Shown here piece by piece: positions 4,653 through 5,572 of a stretch of DNA of 5,572 nucleotides. The position numbers and the translations under genes are program-made. Each line of letters opens with the position of its first letter. The first letter of the stretch is position 1. The notes below the pieces were generated by a model that searched no databases, had not been told where the DNA came from, and saw nothing but the letters and a program-made list of their open reading frames with translations. Source of the stretch: DATDAW01 sp036524675 (GTDB lineage: Bacteria; Verrucomicrobiota; Verrucomicrobiia; Chthoniobacterales; DASVRZ01); NCBI GenBank assembly GCA_036524675.1, contig DATDBU010000193.1:1-5572 (forward strand), read 5' to 3'.

Positions 4653-5572
4653 ATGGCCGCCTTGAAAAAAACGCGATATTTACTCCTTCTAGTTATTGGC
4701 GCCCTGGCTGTTACGGACCAGGCGCGAGCCTATGACGCGGCCTATCCAGAACGCTGGCCGAAGGGCCAGGTCGTGTTCCATTTATTACTAGGAAATCCTC
4801 CCGCCGTATTGCAGGATGGATCGACTTCGTGGGATCAAGTAGCCGGCCAGGCTCTGGAGAGATGGAATCAGTATCTGGATAGAATCCATTTCGTCACGGC
4901 CGCGCCTCCTGTGAATAGTGTTACATTCGGTGACGGCCGCAACTCGGCATCGTGGGGTTTGACTGCCGACGGAAATCCGTTTGGCACCAATACAGCGGCA
5001 ATCACTAGAACTCGATTTGTAAACGATGTCATTGTTGAGTCGGACGTCTATTTCAACACGGCTCGATCGTGGAATTCCTATCGAGGGATCCAACAGCTAG
5101 GCATAGTTGATTTCAGGAGAGTGGCCCTTCATGAATTCGGCCACGCTTTCGGATTGGATCATCCGGACGGCGCCGGGCAGGCAGTCGAGGCGATCATGAA
5201 CGCAAATGTCAGCGACGTTGACGACCTAAGGGCAGACGACATCAATGGCGCGAAGGCGCTGTATGGGAACCTGCTCCATTCTGCCGTCGATCTCGGCGGC
5301 GGCTGGTATTGGTTTGAGCAACTCGGCAATATTAACCTAGCGAGTTATGACGTCGCCGCGGATCAAGGCTGGGTCTATCACCTTAAATTGGGCTGGCTCT
5401 ATCTCACCCACTCCGGCGAGGGCAATATCTACTGGTGGGATCTGACGAATGGCTGGCAATATACGTCACTGACGGGTTTCCCCTACCTCTACAACTTCGC
5501 CACGAACTCCTGGTGGTTTTTTGACACCAATTCCGGTCTACCCGGCCAACGCTGGTTTTTCGATTTTGGCTC
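4653..5572 (+). CDS. Secreted matrixin-like zinc metalloprotease with aromatic-rich C-terminal region (runs off right edge)
   Basis: Zinc endopeptidase predicted to act outside the cytoplasm. The visible 306 codons begin with a signal peptide (MAALKKTRYLLLLVIGALAV, cleavage likely after ARA at 26). The catalytic domain runs from about 30 to 206. HEFGHAFGLDH (160-170) fits HExxHxxGxxH, giving zinc ligands His160, His164 and His170 and catalytic Glu161. Met182 in IMNAN is the probable Met-turn. DDINGAKALYG (195-205) is the usual closing helix of bacterial matrixins. Residues about 207-306 form a separate region dense in Trp, Tyr and Phe (GWYWFEQLG, GWVYHLKLGWLYL, IYWWDLTNGWQY, FPYLYNF, SWWFFD, RWFFDFG). 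There is no cysteine in the visible protein, so no cysteine-switch propeptide. The start at 4653 lies 2 bp after the upstream stop; GGGA at 4642-4645 is a weak Shine-Dalgarno. The gene has no stop inside the window and probably ends soon after. Confidence 0.9.
   Translation, partial: MAALKKTRYLLLLVIGALAVTDQARAYDAAYPERWPKGQVVFHLLLGNPPAVLQDGSTSWDQVAGQALERWNQYLDRIHFVTAAPPVNSVTFGDGRNSASWGLTADGNPFGTNTAAITRTRFVNDVIVESDVYFNTARSWNSYRGIQQLGIVDFRRVALHEFGHAFGLDHPDGAGQAVEAIMNANVSDVDDLRADDINGAKALYGNLLHSAVDLGGGWYWFEQLGNINLASYDVAADQGWVYHLKLGWLYLTHSGEGNIYWWDLTNGWQYTSLTGFPYLYNFATNSWWFFDTNSGLPGQRWFFDFG

Overview
The window looks like chromosomal DNA of a moderately GC-rich Gram-negative bacterium, most likely from Verrucomicrobiota. 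The taxonomic call is inference. It rests on the near absence of Shine-Dalgarno sequences before well-defined starts, on a small HPDF-type protein, and above all on an aromatic-rich C-terminal region of a kind I associate with secreted verrucomicrobial proteins. I see no insertion sequence, CRISPR array, tRNA or rRNA.

Layout. (1) Positions 1-245, minus strand: the N-terminal 81 codons of a RecQ-family helicase that runs off the left edge. (2) 246-329: a short divergent intergenic region. (3) 330-557, plus strand: a 75-aa conserved small protein of unknown function. (4) 602-3866, plus strand: three genes for a 2-oxo acid dehydrogenase complex, namely E1 alpha (602-1618), E1 beta (1669-2634) and E2 (2658-3866), separated by 50 and 23 bp. 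A perfect 8-bp inverted repeat straddles the E2 stop codon. (5) 3867-3981: a 115-bp gap. (6) 3982-4650 and 4653 to the right edge: two exported proteins 2 bp apart, a 222-aa protein of unknown function and a matrixin-like zinc metalloprotease with a Trp/Tyr/Phe-rich C-terminal region, cut off by the window end.

How the genes work together. E1 alpha and E1 beta form the thiamine-diphosphate-dependent decarboxylase, and E2 carries the acyl group on a lipoyl lysine and passes it to CoA. The E3 dihydrolipoamide dehydrogenase is not here, although E2 has the domain that would bind it. The substrate (pyruvate, branched-chain 2-oxo acid or acetoin) cannot be fixed from sequence alone; pyruvate is the default guess. 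The secreted pair is unrelated in function to the dehydrogenase. Its 2-bp spacing and shared export signals suggest that the unknown protein and the protease act together outside the cytoplasm. That pair is the least explained part of the window.
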